From: Limnephilus marmoratus
Taxonomy: Eukaryota > Arthropoda > Insecta > Trichoptera > Limnephilidae
Assembly (NCBI GenBank): GCA_917880885.1
Contig: OU862918.1
Span: forward strand, 28,667,988-28,731,987
Length of the DNA: 64,000 nt
Reading direction: 5' to 3'
Of the stretch, positions 10,640 through 22,300 are shown in pieces. The notes beneath the pieces were generated by a model. It was not told the origin of the DNA and ran no database searches. It was given only the letters and a program-made list of their open reading frames with translations. Position 1 is the stretch's first letter. Each line of letters begins with the position of its first letter. The translations under genes were made by a program, and so were the position numbers.

Positions 10640-10945
10640 AAAGCCCATCAGGGCGTTTTAATCTATATGCACACATAAAAATCTCATGTCACAGTGTTTG
10701 TGGTCGCACTCCTCCGAAACGGCTCGACCGATTTTTTTGAAATGTTTTATGTATATTTGGTAGGTATGAGAATAGGTCATAAAGTATATTTCATACCGCT
10801 AGGTGATTAGGTTGTCCCTATCCAGAACAGACGAGCGGGCGGTGTGGATTTGATTTGTATGCAAATTAACAGATGGCGGTGTGAGTTAATTTGCGTGTCC
10901 GGGTCAGCTATTAAATAAATATATATATATATATTGTTAACCAAT
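10640..10945 (+). mobile_element. Helitron-like non-autonomous fragment
   Basis: The segment has the phrase CTCCGAAACGGCTCGACCGA followed by TTTTTTTGAAATGTTTTATG, typical of the 5' part of short insect Helitron-like elements, and ends near GTCCGGGTCAGCTATTAAAT. An (AT)n run follows at 10921-10935. No Rep/helicase coding is present. The call is by resemblance only. Confidence 0.35.
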
Positions 10946-10979
10946 ACTATGTTACGATACACATCAGGTCAGAGGATTT

Positions 10980-11660
10980 TTCAAATTGCCGCCTAAAATT
11001 TGTCAATATCAAACAACAGAGCTCGTGAGCGTCGGGCCGAGCTCCTGCGCATCTTTCCCGTGCAGCGACGCTCCCGAGCAGTACATACCCGCCCGGCCGC
11101 CATTACAATTACCACCAGGTCCCTCAACGGTTGACACGGTCGGCGGAGCTCCCAGACCCACTACCGTTTGTGTTGGTTTCTCGCAGTTTCTTTTAAAGTA
11201 AATGTGCTAAAACAAGTAACGATACCCTACCTTTTGCGATGGGAGTATCCACGCCAGCTCGGTGCCATGTTTGCACCTTAAAACACTGATGGGAGTCGCT
11301 CATGAGGGCCGTGTCGCCCTAGGCAAATGAACGGCCGACCCGACAAGCAGTAAGCCATATGCCTTACCCCATTTTGTGCTGTTATTAACTTGATAATAAT
11401 AATGATTTGAAGACCTGATAGAGCTCAGAGAGAATTTAGGCAATCAGCTAGGATATCTTGTTTTATGTTCCATTGTGCCCCACTGTTTGATAACGTTGTG
11501 ACTGTTTGTTTAATGTATAAATTCGAGTTCTGTGTGAACGCACATACACTTTTTATTTGTTACTGTCTGAGACATTCGACTCTGATTTGTTGGTTGGAAA
11601 TAAGACTGCGGCCCAGAGAATGAGGACTCATGCCGGCAGATGAGCTAGCCGCATATATAT
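10980..11660 (+). repeat. Possible LTR-retroelement 3' remnant
   Basis: A GC-rich patch (10986-11201) with an open frame rich in Pro/Arg/Ser is followed at 11420-11660 by a stretch with a TATA-like box (TGTATAAATTCGAG, about 11514) in an LTR-like setting, ending near GGGCCCCC. No matching second LTR and no protease, RT or integrase motif was seen, so this may be something else. Confidence 0.25.
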
Positions 11661-11959
11661 TATTGGGCCCCCTTTCACTTTGACCTAACCAATCATTTGT
11701 ACACCCTAGCACCTTTTAGCGACTTTACACTAGCGCTTAACGTGGGGCCTTCACACCGGCGCCTTCACAACTACTACACACCTTCAAAAAATCAACTAAA
11801 TTCCGTGATCAAACTGCGACCTTTAGAACGTAGTCCGTAGACAGTCGGGCGGACATCATAGCATACCTATCTCTTATATTTCAATATCTTTGACTGGCAC
11901 CATTCATAGGAGAATCAGTGTTTATCCTTCCTTATCACATTTTTTCCACTACGCTGTGT

Positions 11960-12240
11960 TATTTCATAATTAATTCATTAAAAATAATATACAGTATATT
12001 TGCGGCACGCTCCAGAGTGGATGTAAGACCACCATTGAGAATTGAAACGTTGCTTGAAATGACTTTAGCCATTTTTGGTGACCAGATATGAACAGCCAGG
12101 TACTTCCCTACCTTCCTCTTTCCCATCTCCCCACTACCTTCAGCCTCACAACATACCCCAATTGGGGGCAATAGTCTCACAGGTTTCATACGGAAGCAGC
12201 TGGGATTCTTGTGAGGTATTCACATTAAAAAAATCACCAC
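11960..12240 (+). mobile_element. Family B retroelement copy
   Basis: Contains TTGCGGCACGCTCCAGAGTG, then TGACCAGATATGAACAGCCA, CAATTGGGGGCAATAGTCTC and GTGAGGTATTCACATTAAAA. Same order of blocks as the copies at 24540 and 60775. Ends in a short A-run at 12226-12232. Confidence 0.6.
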
Positions 12241-12299
12241 CAGTCTCTCAAATTCAGATATTTAAAACAAATTTAAAAAAAATACAATATACCGAGCGT

Positions 12300-12790
12300 C
12301 CAGTTAATTAGTCATCTGACTTTAAACATATAAGTACACTTAAAACTATTTACTGTTTGCTGGTTTGCTCTCACCTTGAATATGCTAGTGTCATTTGGTC
12401 TCCTTTCTATGCTGTCCACATTTGTCAGATCGAATCTGTACAACATCGCTTCCTACGAGGAATTGCTTGGAGGTTAGGACTTGAAAGAGGTGAGTACTTG
12501 TATGATGAAATTGAACAAACTTTAAACATTTCTTCTTTAGAAAATCGTAGAAAGGACTCTGATCTAATTTGCACATTCAAAAATATCAACAGTATTACTG
12601 ACACACCTGGTTTGTTACAATACATCCAGTTCAATATCCCTTCCCGTAGACTCCTAAAATAATAAATTGCTGTTCCTCAATCAACATTCTACTAATCATG
12701 GATACCATTCTCCTTTGTCCAGAATGTCGAGACTTGCCAACGCAATCCAAAGCATTGAATTTTTTGGCGTAAGCCTAAATGACTTTCGGC
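12300..12790 (+). pseudogene. Jockey-like LINE reverse transcriptase C-terminus
   Basis: The open frame 12357-12662 reads LVCSHLEYASVIWSPFY, then IESVQHRFLR and ENRRKDSDL, the conserved end of the RT domain and post-RT region of jockey/CR1-group non-LTR retrotransposons (LE.AS..W.P....I..IE..QRRF). After a frameshift near 12660 the text continues as SRMSRLANAIQ and IEFFGVSLNDFRQSI before a stop. No palm-domain FADD box, no endonuclease and no intact ORF remain. It sits about 60 bp after a family B copy. Confidence 0.8.
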
Positions 12791-12799
12791 AGTCAATTT

Positions 12800-14170
12800 A
12801 ATTACGTAATGTGTAATTTTTAAAGCCTTTTAAATCTATCTTAAGAGGGCATTACCAGAGAAAGCCGGAAATACGTCATTTTCAAAAAAGTTTTTAGACG
12901 TATTGACTCTTTTCCACAAAAAATTATAAATGGATTTCGAAAGATTGTTCTTTTATCTAGCATTCGTATGTAATAAATTTTTATAATTTTTTTTAATTTT
13001 TAGTATAATAAGGTTATTCCATAGGTCGTTGGCAGATTTGTTAATTTTTCAAAAAAGTTTTTGTATTATACCACACCCATTTCAAATAATGTAATCATGC
13101 AGTAAAATAAATCAATACATTATCTAGCAGAGTTATGTACTAGAATTTTAATTTTAGTTTCAATAAAATCATTAAAAAATATGTACGTACATGTGTTTCT
13201 TGACGAAAATTGGTCCATTTGTGTATTTATTTGCGCACTTACAAACTAATATATTTCAGATTTTTTTAACATTCTTATTAAATTTAGATATTATTAAAAA
13301 TGATAAATACTTATAATCAAAAAATAACTACAAAAAGTACACTATTTTAATAGTTTTATCATCACGCCTTTCAGCATTTTTGGATGAAGGTATAAATTAA
13401 AGCTAATTTGGATTGAAATAAATTCGATATTGAGTTATAATTTAAAAAAGCTGGTACGGAGAATAATTAATCTTTCTCATTGTAACCGCCCTGCACGATC
13501 GGATGAACAACTTTCGACGAAATGTGGATTTTCGTCCGCTGGCTGGTTAAACGCTCTTAAGGCTTTGACTTGTATTTATCTTCTGTACGTACTTTTATAC
13601 TATATATTGTCATTGCTCTTCATTTGTATGTGCTCTCCTTTCACTGTCGTCTCCGTTTCCTATTTGTGTTATTGTTATATTGTTTGTAGGCTATTTTTCC
13701 GTAAATAACATAAATAAAATTATCCAGCGCCCCGGGCACGGGCCTGACTTACTGATTACTGACATGGGCAGTTTGTCAGATTCAGATTTATGTAAATACA
13801 TATATGAATGATTTTTATTTAAATTGATTTTTTTTTTGATTGCACGGACAAATTTTCATGGGCTGACCAAAACAAATTATAAAACAAAAAACATTTTGCA
13901 TGAAAAATTATTTCTGGTGACTATTTTTCAGAGAAATTTTTTCGAATTACCGGGTTTGAATTAACATAGTTCTACAGTAACAGTCTTCCTAGCTCCCACA
14001 GTGAATTTTCATCCATATCGAGTAGTTGTCTGTTTTATAATATACAAAACAATTAAAAATAACCAATCCCACTATGCATTCCACTGACTGCACAATTGTT
14101 CACATTGGTCAAGTAGTAAGTCAAGTAGCGAGTATACTTGCTACTTGACTCGCCGAAAACCGTTCGCATT
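12800..14170. other. No gene; unique AT-rich sequence
   Basis: No exon or transposon could be recognised. The open frame at 13430-13708 has no recognisable domain, hydrophobic low-complexity composition and no splice context, so I do not call it. A short CAAGTAG-rich stretch lies at about 14110-14145. Confidence 0.4.
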
Positions 14171-14179
14171 ACTTTCAAG

Positions 14180-14476
14180 CAGTAGCGGCTCGTGACTGTT
14201 GGGTGTGCTAGGGTGCTAATAATAAAAAAATGCCATCATGGATGTTGGTCATAGGCGGAAAAATTTTTTTTTCTTCAAAAATCGGTGTTTTGTATGAAGA
14301 TTTTTCAGGAAATCGGTGCGGCGCACCGCCAAACTGAAACTTCCTGAAATTTTTCATACAAAAAACTGATTTTCAAAAAAAATTTTTTTTTTTTTTTTTC
14401 GGCTACAACAACATCAATAATGCCATTTATTTAATATCAGCACTCTAGCACACCAAAAAGTCACGAGCCGCCACTG
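14180..14476. mobile_element. hAT-type MITE with 8-bp target duplication
   Basis: Left terminus CAGTAGCGGCTCGTGACT and right terminus AGTCACGAGCCGCCACTG are inverted repeats extending over about 37 bp. The flanking direct repeat CTTTCAAG occurs at 14172-14179 and 14477-14484. The interior is a second imperfect palindrome around 14270-14395 with GCGGCGCACCGC at its centre. There is no transposase. Confidence 0.85.
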
Positions 14477-14479
14477 CTT

Positions 14480-15128
14480 TCAAGTAGAGTACATTTGTGC
14501 CCGCCACCCGTTGCAAGATGACGGGTTGCTACAAAGCAAAGTAAATATGCTAATTAAGCTTATTTTAATGTTTCATTTCGAAGAGGTGGAAGAATAAATT
14601 AGTAAGATGAAAATAAATAAACTATGGACACAAAAAGAGATTAGCAGCAGCAAAAATAAATAATTTAAGGGTAGCTCTACCGCCACGACATTTCCGCGCC
14701 TTTAAAATGGCCGGTTCGCGCATGTCAGGTGGTCTTTATTCGCCCGAAAAATAGAACGAAATGGATTGAATCTACTAAAGAGCTGACTCACCCACTCTAC
14801 TAAAATTACAGTGTTCGGACGTATTTAGTTTACTATACTCTCCACTCGACTAAAATACTTGCCAAGGGTCTAAGGGTCGTGAAGAAACCAAAGTGAAACC
14901 AGTTGCCGACGCACCAGCAAACGTGCTGGACGTGCGTCAGTCGCATTTCAGTTGCATTGTTAACAGGTTGCCATGGTAGCGGCTCACGAACTGTCAAGTT
15001 TTCGAAGAATTTTTGCGATTGCGTCAGCAACTGGTTTCAATTCAGTTTCTTCATGAATGAAGGCCCTAATAGAATCTTCTTAGAATAACTGGTCAAAAAT
15101 AACAAAACCAATAAAAATGTTAATTACA
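14480..15128. other. No gene; unique sequence
   Basis: I see no exon or transposon terminus. Two antiparallel open frames near 14833-15088 are each other's shadow and have no recognisable domain. A TTCGCGC..GCCGGTT patch lies near 14690-14720. Confidence 0.35.
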
Positions 15129-15132
15129 TTAA

Positions 15133-15621
15133 CTCGTCAAAGGCCGGAGCCCAGAAACGCGGGCCTCATATGCGCATGCGCGAGAAAATAATTCAAATAT
15201 TTGAATAATATTGTCGATGAAAAACTTTTGGTCTGCGATTTTGACCCTTATATGTACAGAATTTGTATGAAGAACAGTGTCAAAATCGCTTGCGCCATCA
15301 TTACTCTAGGTGGTGTTAAAAGTTTCATTCACCTTGTCACCCTGGAATATTTTGAAAACGATTTTTTCCATGACAATGCGCTGTCATAATTTGCCGCGAA
15401 TTTAACGATTGCAATAAATGCATGTATCGCGAATAAAACGTCGTAAAACCTATTAATTTACGTAATAAATGCAAGTAATGTGGTTTTAGTAGATAGTTTC
15501 AGTCAATAAAATATACAATAGCTCAAAATTTATCAACAAAACATTCAATTCAAAATTCAAAGTGGTGGTTTTTTTAGTGTTTTTTCGCAAATTTCCGCGA
15601 AATGGCTTGGCCTTTGAGGGG
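15133..15621 (+). mobile_element. piggyBac-like MITE (family P1)
   Basis: Flanked by TTAA at 15129-15132 and 15622-15625. The termini CTCGTCAAAGGCCGG and GGCCTTTGAGGGG are imperfect inverted repeats. The interior matches 20697-21166 across most of its length (shared TCTGCGATTTTGACCCTT, AATTTGTATGAAGAACA, AACCTATTAATTTACGTAAT-like and AACATTCAATTCAAAATTCA blocks). A reverse copy is at 43926-44452. No transposase ORF. Confidence 0.75.
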
Positions 15622-15639
15622 TTAATGACCATAATGGTG

Positions 15640-18600
15640 ATAGGTATATATATGAAATGAAGAATGAAATATATGTTCATAGGTAGTGGCGGACCGAGCA
15701 GTATCTCCTTTCTGCGGCAACATACACAGCAAAAAAAAAAAAACACATTAAAATTTGCTTTAACTTTTCACTTGTATTCATTAAAAATATACAATTTACA
15801 ATAACCCAACTTAAAACATAATATTATCGGGAGCTATTGCGTTAAAAATGAGTACAATAAATTGAAAATAAATTATTTATAATGAATGGAAGTTACAATA
15901 TTACAATTTATAATTATGTATTTTTTCAAGATAAAGTTAAAAACTCTACATTGTTAAACTTAGTATTTCTGATTTTCTAAGTTAACTACATATACCCATC
16001 GGTTACATAGCTTTTATTTACATAATTAGGTCAAATTTTGTATCGATTTTTCGCTACGTCTTTTTACAAACAAAATAAAAAGCTACATTATTGCAATTTT
16101 GATTTTAGTTATCACATTGCAGTAAAGCATAGTACGTAGGTAATAAATAGTTTTTTCTGGGTGGACGATATTGTTCCGGCTAGAATGGTTTTACTATTAT
16201 AATATTACATATTCCACAATCAATGGACAAAGTTAAGCATAAAAAATGCACCAATAATAATTAATAAGTTCAAATTCATTTTTTTAAGCAATACTTTCTG
16301 TATTATAATTCGCTGGCCACAGAAAAAAACACCTAACAATACACAAGTGTTACTAGTGGAAAACCACCTGTTTATAAAAAAATCAATGGATTCGCAACTC
16401 TCAATTTGGACAGGCTACATCTCTTCACCTTCTTAGCTTACTTGTGTATCATTTACAGAGTATTTGGTGTTTTGTCTGTCCAGTAGTGGCTAGAGTGCTA
16501 CAACTGTTCATTCTTGCTCAAATTGAACAAAAATAAAGTGCCAGTAGATGAAGTTACCTTGGTCTCGCCGCTGAGCGTTCCGATGTAACCACTCTTTTTT
16601 TATATGCAATGATTATGAGAAAGAGAGAGAGAGAGAGGATACAGCGGAGTTATAAGCGGATTGCATGTACAATTGTGGTATAGCGGGACTTAGACCAAAC
16701 TGCAAAAGAAAAAGGCACAATAAGAATGCAAGACCGAATTATTGGTGAGTACATCTTTAATGCATAACATCGTCCAATTGTTTTTCATCTTCAGTCGATT
16801 AATCATGTTTTTTTTAAATAGAATAATGCATAGTTTCTAGTATAATATAATATATTAAGACAAAGGGTAAAGCAATGTTTGAATTACAATGAAATTTCAA
16901 TCACAATTTGTCATCAGAGCAGGAGCGTGCACATATTTTCAGATTGTTGTAATTTTTAGGAAAAAATTCCACAGGTTCCAGGGGTACATGTATAAAACTT
17001 CTCTTACCAGTGGTAAGTACCTGCAAAAGATTTTGATTTTGACAAAACCACTTTTATGTGACAACCATATCAATGAGTAGAAGTATGATTGGCTAATAAA
17101 TGTGAAAAACAAAACACAGGCGCATTTAACCTTTACAAATTTGGCTATAATCCTGCACCCATCTAGTTTAATAATAATATATGTGACTTTTTAATATTAA
17201 ATCTAAAACAAATTCCAGGAATACATCGTAATAATAATATATCTGACTTCTATACACAAAAATTTCATCATCCCGGGAACGGAGCTCACTCAATAACTCG
17301 AGTGTTGCTTTACAACCACATGCAAACATTTCATCAACACAACTTCTAACTAATCGTAATAAAAATAACCAAAATGTACAAAATCAGTACAATAAATAAT
17401 AATAAAGGAGTTATGTAGCAAAAATTTAACTTCCAAATCTAGATTGCATACAAATTGGGTACAGCTTGACACGGCTACAGCAAAACCATGAGAGAAATGA
17501 TCAGAACATAACTTTTGCCATTTGTACCGTTTTATATTACAAAAAAACAAGGAATTATTAATTTCTCTTCTGGCTGCCTGCAAATTATCAGTGTCAAACT
17601 GTGTGTACTTGAAATTTTAGACAAGTTGCATGCAATCTAGGAGCATTATCGGACCTTAAGACTACACGCTTCACATTGATACTGTCATCTATCAGTGTCA
17701 AAGGGAAATCATTCAAATTCCAATCTTCCAGATTTGGAAATCGCATTATCGCAAATGCAGATTTATCATTAAATTATCTTTCTAAAAGAAAGTAGTTTAC
17801 AACCTATAAAAGGAATTTTCTTTAATTTACTTCTTGTCCCAGAAGATAATCGCATATTGTACAAGTTACGGTAAAACTCAAGAGAGTTTTCATGCTTAAA
17901 AAATTTTGTTTTTCGATACCATGGAGACAAATGCAAATGGCCGAAATAATTGTACATATAAGTTTTTCCCGGTCCTTCAGAATACCTTAAAAGACAGTTT
18001 CCCTATGTATGAATTGCAGGGGTTTTAAAATGGGTATCAAAGAGTCAACGTAAAAGTTAAAATATGATATTGGTGAAGCATCAAAAGTGTAAGCAAAAAA
18101 AAAATTAAACAAGATTATATAAAATCGCAAATTGCAAGCGATACGCAAACAATCCAAAATTTCATCCAAGCAAACATCAATTTAGGGGTATGATATCAAA
18201 GATGACAAGATCCACCCAATTTTGGAAAAAGTAAACAAATATTATTTTTAAAGTTTAAAAAAACTTCTCTGTCAAAAACATATTTCTCATTGTTAAAAAG
18301 ATGTGAAAGTTTGTTTAAGTTTGTGATCCAAAAAGCTGACCATCATTTGTTTAAATTTCATATACAGATTTGTGTTTTACCATCATTATGAAATTCAAGG
18401 TGATATACAAAGTCAGGCAAGTAAGTGTAAGAGATATATAGAATGTGCTAAATGGGCTACAACCAAAAGGTACTAAGGCAGTAAGCTACGTTGGTTTCCA
18501 TTCAAATCTATATGGAAGGCATTTCTAGTGTTCTTCTTTATTCTATGCTGCTAAACAATAAAATCATGACAAAAAAAATTCAAATAAAATACTTATTAAT

Positions 18601-18835
18601 TTTCTGTAATTTATAATTTTTTGTTTTAGCTGATTATGGTCAAATTCAGATTAGTTTTTGATAAATCTTTAAAACTGAACTCAGACAAGACATTTTGATT
18701 GGGGTTAAATGAAAATGATAAACTGTTCAAGAAAGAATTTCAATATTTGAAAATGCTTTAAATATTTTGCCAGAAAATGTAAAGGAAAAAGCAGGGAAAA
18801 CCTGAACTTACTTTAGGCACACAGAGAAGCCCAAA
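15640..18835 (-). other. Repeat-poor stretch, possibly partly 3' UTR of the RING ligase
   Basis: This 3.2 kb lies directly 3' of the ligase stop codon and shows no transposon termini that I recognise, unlike the rest of the window. That would fit a long 3' UTR or downstream unique DNA. A purine run of GA repeats lies at 16620-16637. A 58-codon open frame on the minus strand (about 17760-17590) has protein-like composition (PNLEDWNLNDFPLTLIDD) but no recognised homology or splice sites, so it is not called. Confidence 0.3.
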
Positions 18836-18840
18836 ACACA

Positions 18841-18846
18841 TTTATT
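18841..18846 (-). promoter_or_regulatory. Candidate poly(A) signal AATAAA
   Basis: AATAAA on the minus strand, about 185 nt downstream of the ligase stop codon at 19030. Further AATAAA hexamers lie farther left (for example near 18540), so the actual cleavage site is unknown. Confidence 0.3.
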
Positions 18847-19029
18847 TCATGGTTCATCTCTTCAACGGGTTTGACCAATGTTTTTGTATTATTCCCCTGA
18901 ATTACAATGCTGTGTATCCGAATCCTTATCTCCAACACAATTTTTGTGAACTTCGTTCAATTCAATTCTGAAAAATTCCCGGAAAGAGACAATAATGAAT
19001 TAACAATAATAATTTAACAATGACAGTAG

Positions 19030-19325
19030 TTAGTCGAACTCGAGGTCCATGTCGTAGTTGGAGGGGGGCGGGGGCGGGCGGGGTCTCTGGTCGGGGCTGC
19101 CAGAGGAGGTGGTGGGGCTGGACATGGAGCGCAGCAGGGACAGCACGGGGCGCATGATGCGGGCGGCGGGGTCGCTGGCCGTCCAGGACACGGAGGCGAT
19201 GCCGGCAGTCGGCGGGGCGGGCGCGCCGGGGGCGGCGGGGGCCGGGGCGGCCGCCTGTCCCGCCACACCGCCCGGCAACGGCACGCCGCAAGCGCGAAAC
19301 AGGAATGATAGCCCGTGCTGAGTGC
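19030..19325 (-). CDS. RING E3 ligase exon 6 (C-terminus and stop)
   Basis: Acceptor TTTCCAG at 19332-19326; the first two bases complete the Gly codon split with exon 5. Encodes residues 262-359: TQHGLSFLFRACGVPLPGG, a Pro/Ala-rich low-complexity stretch, then SMSSPTTSSGSPDQRP, a run of five prolines and NYDMDLEFD, with TAA at 19032-19030. The exon is about 70 percent GC against AT-rich introns. The acidic-aromatic end is reminiscent of other family members. Three other long open frames over the same bases are shadows created by the high GC content. Confidence 0.88.
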
Positions 19326-22300
19326 CTGGAAACATTTCATTGTCATTCAATAAGTGCTATAGACATAGTTGGGAGAAAAACTCCAGCGGCTGTGCGAGGA
19401 GAAGCTGGGCATAAATTTATTTTATTTTATATGATATTTATGTCACTACACAAGAGTCCCAGCTGCTCCCAACAGTCTGGAGCCAGTAAGATTATGGAAT
19501 CCACAATCGGGGTATGGTTTTATTTTGATGAAAATGTATTATATTTAGAGTTCAAAACGACAATAAAATTAGTTTATCGATATCTCCAAATAGACAGTTA
19601 TGAGCTTTCAAAGTGAACTTGGGTAAAACCTACACAATGATGTCTCGTGATGTTACATGAGACACGATTCAGTACAATTCATAATTCGGATGGCAGTGTT
19701 GTAGTACCGCTAAATATGTACCATAATGTCACAAGTTTTTCGGCGGGCACAAATTTCGACATTTTGACGGTTTAACCCTTTCCGACCAGCTTCATACGAG
19801 CGTGAGTTTGTCTTTTAAAAAATCTATTTAGCAAATAAACCTGTTTTTGGGAACGACACCGGTATCGATCGATCGTGCGGGAGCTGCATATGCAGGGTGC
19901 CATCACGCGCACGTGGTTTAACCAGTAAGTCGCCCAGCCCCAAGAAATCATAATTAAGAGCTTTACTGGTGAGGCCCATCAAAATTCTGACATTTTTTGC
20001 CGGTCGGAAAGTGTTATATCTTCAGTATTTTCCAAAAATTTAAAACGTTTTTATCCGCATGCAACACTGGACGACAAGATAATGCTTCCTAGTGTTGCCC
20101 GTTTCTGGGTGTGCGACTATATGTTCCATTGAGGAAATCATTTTGGTGCAACAAGTCTTTGTAAACAGTAGCTGCACATTTGATAATAGCTACGAATCAC
20201 TGTGCAAAAAATAAATTAAAAATAATCAGTAAAATTGTATTTAATTGCTAAATGCTTCAGCTTATCATTTTTACTACTAATTTTATTCAACAACTCTGGT
20301 GAATTACGATAATCTTCAATAAACAAGGCAGTTTTTTCAATATTCCACTTCATGTTGCAAGATAATCAATCCGCTGACTGTTGTCATTTGATAATAGTAT
20401 TAAAGTATAAATTCTAAAGCAGAATAAGTAAGAATGAAGAGTATCTAAAACAGTATTTGAGCCCTTGTCCGGAATAATGTTGTATCCAACAAAACTATCA
20501 ATATTGAGTTATTGATGGAATAATGTAGGGAATATTAACATGCATTTTTTAAGGTAGGGATTATGGTAATGACATTTTTTTGACATTGTTTGGCAGCCTT
20601 TTAAAGTTTGGTTTGTGGAAGAATGTTGTATGTTGATCTCAAGACAATATCAAGAACGTAAATGGTTTTATTTATTCATTTTTTTTTGCTTTTTAACCTC
20701 TTATTTGCCGGAGACGCGCGGATGTGCACGCTTTGCGAAAAAAATATTTCGAAAAAAATATGTGTGTCTGCGATTTTGACCCTTCTATGTAGAGAATTTG
20801 TATGAAGAACAAGGTCAGAATTGCTTGCGCCAACATTTCCCCATAAGATGGGTTAAAATTTCATTCACCTTGCAACCCCAGAATATTTTTAAATGATTTT
20901 ATCTGTGGCATCAAAATGTCAAATTTGCCGCGATTCTTTCTGTCAAAGTCGATGGGTGTTTCTTGACGAAAACATCGTAAAACCTATCAATTTACATAAT
21001 TACACACAAGTAATGTTTTTTTGGTACATAGTTTATTGTTCTAGGAATGTGTGTTCGGTCAATAAAATATATGATAGCTCAAAATTAATGCACAAAACAT
21101 TCAATTCAAAATTCAAAGTGGTGCTTTTTGAGTGAATTTTCATGAAAGGGCCTGGCATTTAACAGGTTAAGCTCAAATACATCAAAGACATTTATGTTAG
21201 AAGAGCATGTTGCTTTCTGTAAGGTACGAAGAGTAAAAAAAAAACGTTTTGTGGAATAACGTTGTGTGTGAAATTTACACAACAATGTGTGTGTGAAACT
21301 TACACAACATATGTATTTTAACCCTTAATTACTCGCATGGGGTCAAAGAATTTTCGGATTAAAAAATGAAGCACTTGGCGCGGCCCGATTCCCCCCGCGC
21401 CCTCGCTAGCTTCATAATGCGCGTCTAAGTTTGTATTTTAGTAGCGACTAAGTGACAGGAGTGGAAGGACATGTCGCTGCACTCTTGAGCGGTGACCCCG
21501 TGCGAGTAATTACGTAACTTTTTTGGAAGAGGTAAGTATATAGCAAAGTACCAACAAAATGTAAGAATTATGCAAGATTTGTGTGCAATGATCACTCTGA
21601 AATATACTGTCAACAGTGTAACAAGAGTGATTCGGAGAGTTCCTAAAAATACGAGTATTAACTATGATCTCAGTATACCTAAGTACAAATTGTTAATTAT
21701 TGGTAATTATTTTAGTTTAACTTGTTTTTGTATAATTATTTAGTAATTCATGTTATTACTTATAGATATTACAGAATAAACAAAGCACTTTAATAATAAA
21801 ATAGTTTCATTTACTTTTATATTTCAATATATATAAAAAAACTACACATACTATTTGAGGTCATCTGTGACCCCATGCGAGGAGTTATGTAATTTTCTTT
21901 GTGCGAGTAATTAAGGGTTAAATATAAAATGTTATAAAACATAACTGGTTTAGTTTTTTCAATTTATATTGGAACAAGAATATTATTGGATACAACATTC
22001 TTCCGGGCAAGGGCTCATTTGTAAAGTCTGGTCTGCACAGTGGCAGCAAGGGGGTAAGATAAAGGGGGGTGGTTCTCACCGAGATCAGCCGTGGGAGTGG
22101 CTGGCCTGGCCCCCTCCGGAGAAAGGCTCTTCCTGCAGATGGGGCAGGTGGCGTGCAGCGTCAGCCAGGGGCTGATGCAGGCCTGGTGGTACAGGTGGCC
22201 ACACAGCAGCTCGCGCACCTTCTCATCTGGAAATAGACACCCAACCACATCAGCAATTATACAACAGAGATAGGACACAATAATTAGGGGATTGTTATGA

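Noticed and set aside
17585..17765. 58-codon minus-strand open frame with protein-like composition (PNLEDWNLNDFPL)
   Set aside because: No recognisable family, no splice signals at its edges and no neighbouring coding text; an open run of this length can occur by chance.
19058..19321. Plus-strand ORF of 87 aa opposite ligase exon 6
   Set aside because: Antisense shadow of a GC-rich exon; the minus-strand frame carries the splice sites and the family-like C-terminus.
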